From Desulfuromonadales bacterium (GTDB lineage Bacteria; Desulfobacterota; Desulfuromonadia; Desulfuromonadales; BM103), in assembly GCA_027065695.1 (NCBI GenBank), contig JAMONP010000056.1:1-45000 (forward strand): a stretch of 45,000 bases of DNA, written 5' to 3'. Every line of letters starts with the position of its first letter. Position 1 is the first letter of the stretch. A program made the translations under genes and the position numbers. The notes beneath the pieces were generated by a model, which was given only the letters and a program-made list of their open reading frames with translations, did not search any database and was not told the DNA's origin. Shown here piece by piece: positions 42,242 through 45,000 of the stretch.

Positions 42242-43801
42242 TTGAATACAGAAATGATATTGCTACTACTTGCTGGTTTGATTGTTGGTGGATTCATTGG
42301 CACGATTATCCGCGCCAAGTCTTCGGGATCCAAGCTTGCCAACGCCGGGCGCGAAGCTGCGAAAATCGTCGAAGAGGCGAAAAAAGAAGCAGCTACGGTT
42401 CGTAAAGAAGCAGAGATTCAGTCCAAAGATGTGGTTTTTAAGGCGAAGGCCGACTGGGAAGAAGAAGTGCGTGAAGCTCGAAGGGATCTTCATTCCCAGG
42501 AGAAGCGCATGGTGCAGAAAGAGGAGAACCTTGACCGCAAGACCGTTCAGTTGGACAGTAAAGATGAGGACCTGACTCGCCGGGAGCAGTCTTTGCTGGA
42601 TCGTGATCGTAATCTACAAAAACGTACTGAAGAGGTTGAAGCCCTGGTTGCCGAGCAGCGCATTCAGCTGGAAAAAGTTTCCGGGATGACTTCAGAAGAG
42701 GCCCGGCAGCGACTGATGGCGACGATGGAGAGCGAAGCTCGTCATGATGCTGCCAAGCGGATCCGGCAGATCGAGGATGAAGCCAAGGAGACCGCCGACA
42801 AAAAAGCCAAGAAAATTCTGTCATTAACGATTCAGCGTTATGCTGGCGATTACGTCGCGGAAAAGACCATTAACTCCGTAGCCTTGCCCAGCGATGAGAT
42901 GAAAGGCCGAATTATTGGTCGTGAAGGCCGTAACATCCGCGCGATTGAAGCGGCAACCGGTATTGATCTGATTATCGATGATACGCCTGAGGCGGTCATT
43001 ATCTCAGGCTTCAATCCCGTTCGTCGGGAAGTCGCTCGTCTGTCTCTTGAGCGTTTGATTACTGACGGCAGAATACACCCTTCCCGAATTGAAGAGGTGG
43101 TTAAGAAGGCCGAACAGGAGGTTGAGGGCTCTATCCGTGATGCGGGTGAACAGGCAACCTTTGATGTCGGTGTGCACGGGATTCACGCGGAGATTGTCAA
43201 GCTGGTTGGCCGCTTGCGTTACCGGACTTCTTATGGCCAGAACGTTCTGCAGCATTCTCTAGAGGTTTCTTTTCTCTGTGGCATTATGGCTGCTGAGCTT
43301 GGTCTGGACATCAAACAGGCCAAGCGCGCTGGCCTGCTGCACGATATCGGCAAGGCCGTTGATCATGAAATCGAAGGCTCTCATGCGATAATTGGTGCTG
43401 ATCTGGCCAGAAAGCATGGTGAACCGCCCGAGATTGTGCATGCTATTGCCGCTCATCACGAAGAAGAAAAGCCGGAAACAATCCTGGCTGTTCTGGTACA
43501 GGCCGCTGATGCCTTGTCCGGAGCCAGGCCAGGCGCTCGTCGTGAGATGATGGAAACCTATGTCAAGCGACTGGAAGACCTGGAGAAAATTGGCACATCG
43601 TTTCATGGGGTAACTTCCTGTTATGCGATTCAAGCTGGTCGCGAGGTAAGAGTCATGGTCTCCAGCGAGAAGGTCTCCGATGATCAGTCACATGTTATGG
43701 CTAAGGACATTGCCCGCAAGATCGAGAATGAGATGACCTATCCAGGTCAGATCAGAGTGAATGTCATTCGGGAAACAAGAGCGACTGATTACGCAAAATA
43801 A
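42242..43801 (+). CDS. rny: Ribonuclease Y
   Basis: A 519-residue membrane-anchored endoribonuclease starting mRNA decay. A TTG at 42242 ([21 protein letters not shown]) is chosen because GGGAGG precedes it by about nine bases; a longer reading to 42194 has no such site. Then come a long coiled coil (about residues 40-200), a KH domain with [19 protein letters not shown], and the HD catalytic domain with [21 protein letters not shown]. The presence of RNase Y with YmdB downstream is typical of this lineage. Confidence 0.95.
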   Translation: MNTEMILLLLAGLIVGGFIGTIIRAKSSGSKLANAGREAAKIVEEAKKEAATVRKEAEIQSKDVVFKAKADWEEEVREARRDLHSQEKRMVQKEENLDRKTVQLDSKDEDLTRREQSLLDRDRNLQKRTEEVEALVAEQRIQLEKVSGMTSEEARQRLMATMESEARHDAAKRIRQIEDEAKETADKKAKKILSLTIQRYAGDYVAEKTINSVALPSDEMKGRIIGREGRNIRAIEAATGIDLIIDDTPEAVIISGFNPVRREVARLSLERLITDGRIHPSRIEEVVKKAEQEVEGSIRDAGEQATFDVGVHGIHAEIVKLVGRLRYRTSYGQNVLQHSLEVSFLCGIMAAELGLDIKQAKRAGLLHDIGKAVDHEIEGSHAIIGADLARKHGEPPEIVHAIAAHHEEEKPETILAVLVQAADALSGARPGARREMMETYVKRLEDLEKIGTSFHGVTSCYAIQAGREVRVMVSSEKVSDDQSHVMAKDIARKIENEMTYPGQIRVNVIRETRATDYAK

Positions 43802-43821
43802 GGGACGTTTGGGGTGTTGTT

Positions 43822-44604
43822 TTGAAAATTCTCTTTATCGGTGATATCGTCGGTCGCCCGGGGCGACATCTGGTCCGTGATGTGCTGCCTCGTCTGGTTG
43901 ATCAGCACATGATCGACCTTGTGGTTGCCAATGGCGAGAATGCCGCTGCCGGTTTCGGGCTGACTCCTGATGTGGTTGCGGAATTGCTTGATATGGGGAT
44001 TGATGTTCTGACCACAGGCAACCATGTCTGGGATAAACGGGATGGGCTGGTTTGCCTGGAACAGGAGCCCGCCTTATTGCGTCCGGCAAATTATCCCGTT
44101 GAAACTCCGGGTCGCGGAGTTGGTGTCTTTCAGACTGCCGCAGGGTTGTCTGTCGCCATCGTGAACCTTGAGGGTCGCGTTTTTATGAAGAGCCTGGATT
44201 GCCCGTTTCGTAAGGCGGATGCCATCCTGAAAGAACTCGGCCCCGCTCAACGGATTATTCTGGTTGATTTTCATGCCGAGGCGACCAGTGAAAAAGGTGC
44301 CCTGGCCGCCTATCTGGATGGCCGGGTCAGTGCAATTGTCGGTACTCATACTCACGTGCAGACTGCCGATGAAAGAGTGATGCCTGGGGGGACGGCATTT
44401 ATCAGTGACGCCGGTATGACAGGGTCGCGTGATTCCGTGATCGGGATTCGCAAGGAATTGTCGGTGCAGAGATTCATGACCCAGATGCCAGTTCGCTACG
44501 AGATCGCCAAAAAAGATCCTGTACTCTGTGGTGTTGTTGTCTCAATTGATGAAGATAGTGGTCTGGCAAAAAGCATCGAACGAATTAAGGTTGTAGGAGT
44601 ATGA
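43822..44604 (+). CDS. ymdB: YmdB-like metallophosphoesterase
   Basis: A 260-residue phosphoesterase of the YmdB family, which hydrolyses 2',3'-cyclic phosphates and cAMP in Bacillus. [59 protein letters not shown] and [14 protein letters not shown] hold the di-metal ligands (Asp, Glu/Asn, His, His). Start is TTG 43822, with a weak GGGG-type site. It follows rny by 20 bases, and the two are commonly linked. The stop lies one base before the tyrS ATG. Confidence 0.92.
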   Translation: MKILFIGDIVGRPGRHLVRDVLPRLVDQHMIDLVVANGENAAAGFGLTPDVVAELLDMGIDVLTTGNHVWDKRDGLVCLEQEPALLRPANYPVETPGRGVGVFQTAAGLSVAIVNLEGRVFMKSLDCPFRKADAILKELGPAQRIILVDFHAEATSEKGALAAYLDGRVSAIVGTHTHVQTADERVMPGGTAFISDAGMTGSRDSVIGIRKELSVQRFMTQMPVRYEIAKKDPVLCGVVVSIDEDSGLAKSIERIKVVGV

Positions 44605-44605
44605 G

Positions 44606-45000
44606 ATGAAACCTGTTGCAGAGCAGATGGATATAATCCGTCGGGGCGCTGTTGAGATTCTAGTGGAGAAGGAGCTTGAGGAAAAACTGGCAAGCGCAGT
44701 TAAAACCGGCAAGCCGTTGCGTATTAAGGCCGGTTTCGACCCGACCGCTCCAGACCTCCATGTTGGCCATACCGTTTTGATCCAGAAGCTCAAACAGTTT
44801 CAAGACCTCGGTCATGAAGTTTGCTTTCTGATCGGGGATTTTACCGGCATGATCGGCGATCCAACCGGCAAGAATGAAACACGCAAGGCGTTAACCAAGG
44901 AACAGGTTTTACAGAACGCCCAGACCTATAAGGAGCAGGTATTTAAGATCCTCGACCCAGAGAAGACCCGGATCGTTTTTAACAGTGAGTGGATGGGGCT
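44606..45000 (+). CDS. tyrS: Tyrosyl-tRNA synthetase, 5' portion
   Basis: The frame runs off the right edge (131 codons seen). It begins [20 protein letters not shown]. The class I signature is visible as [21 protein letters not shown], with the HIGH-type HVGH. It continues with [16 protein letters not shown], typical of TyrS. AGGAG lies six bases before the ATG, one base after the ymdB stop. The KMSKS motif and S4 tail lie outside the window. Confidence 0.92.
   Translation, partial: MKPVAEQMDIIRRGAVEILVEKELEEKLASAVKTGKPLRIKAGFDPTAPDLHVGHTVLIQKLKQFQDLGHEVCFLIGDFTGMIGDPTGKNETRKALTKEQVLQNAQTYKEQVFKILDPEKTRIVFNSEWMG

Overview
The window looks like a chromosomal piece of an anaerobic or facultative member of the Desulfuromonadales (Geobacter/Desulfuromonas/Pelobacter-like). 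The reasons are the order ftsY - zapB-like - zapA - (structured RNA) - fau - rny - ymdB - tyrS, a tungsten-type aldehyde:ferredoxin oxidoreductase, a NapH-like ferredoxin, an apparent selenoprotein and dedicated Fe-S proteins. The genus cannot be fixed from the sequence alone.

Layout. (1) 1-2461: 3' end of waaF and a B12-binding-type radical SAM protein. (2) 2623-9843: a co-directional cluster of YceI-like lipid binder, type III polyketide synthase, RND/MMPL exporter, small exported protein, U32/UbiU-UbiV-like Fe-S protein, UbiE-like methyltransferase and a wrecked FAD monooxygenase. This reads as a phenolic-lipid or alkylquinone pathway in which an O2-independent hydroxylase may do the job of the lost O2-dependent one. 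(3) 9930-10055: a compact candidate sRNA with C-rich loops, then a membrane diguanylate cyclase. (4) 12193-13705: broken toxin-antitoxin pairs (ParDE, VapBC) and an AEC-transporter remnant. (5) 13798-14843: a small conserved-looking protein and an exported rhodanese whose second active-loop cysteine codon is UGA, followed by a SECIS-like hairpin, so a probable selenoprotein. (6) 14928-21009: about 6 kb bounded by a 190-bp inverted repeat. It holds a decayed ilvD, a NapH-like ferredoxin, a palindromic MITE-like element, an AOR and a double class II aldolase-like protein. (7) 21356-22917: a minus-strand operon of zinc ribbon, hemerythrin, Fe-S protein and DUF1858-type protein, under an HcpR-like palindrome; probably nitrosative or Fe-S stress. 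(8) 23139-27227: dNMP-kinase-like protein, uracil salvage (upp-uraA), a NUDIX hydrolase and the housekeeping ubiE/menG. (9) 27228-29673: a graveyard with broken BrnTA, a HigA-like remnant and a 5'-truncated DUF4143 ATPase between 21-bp direct repeats. (10) 29690-35307 (minus strand): AsmA-like protein, PAS histidine kinase, RluA-type pseudouridine synthase. (11) 35479-45000: smc, a roadblock-like protein, ftsY, zapB-like, zapA, candidate 6S RNA, fau, rny, ymdB and the start of tyrS.

The two clearest second-look items are the PKS / U32-hydroxylase cluster (2623-9843) and the UGA-containing rhodanese (14433-14843). All homology statements rest on motif recognition, with no database search.
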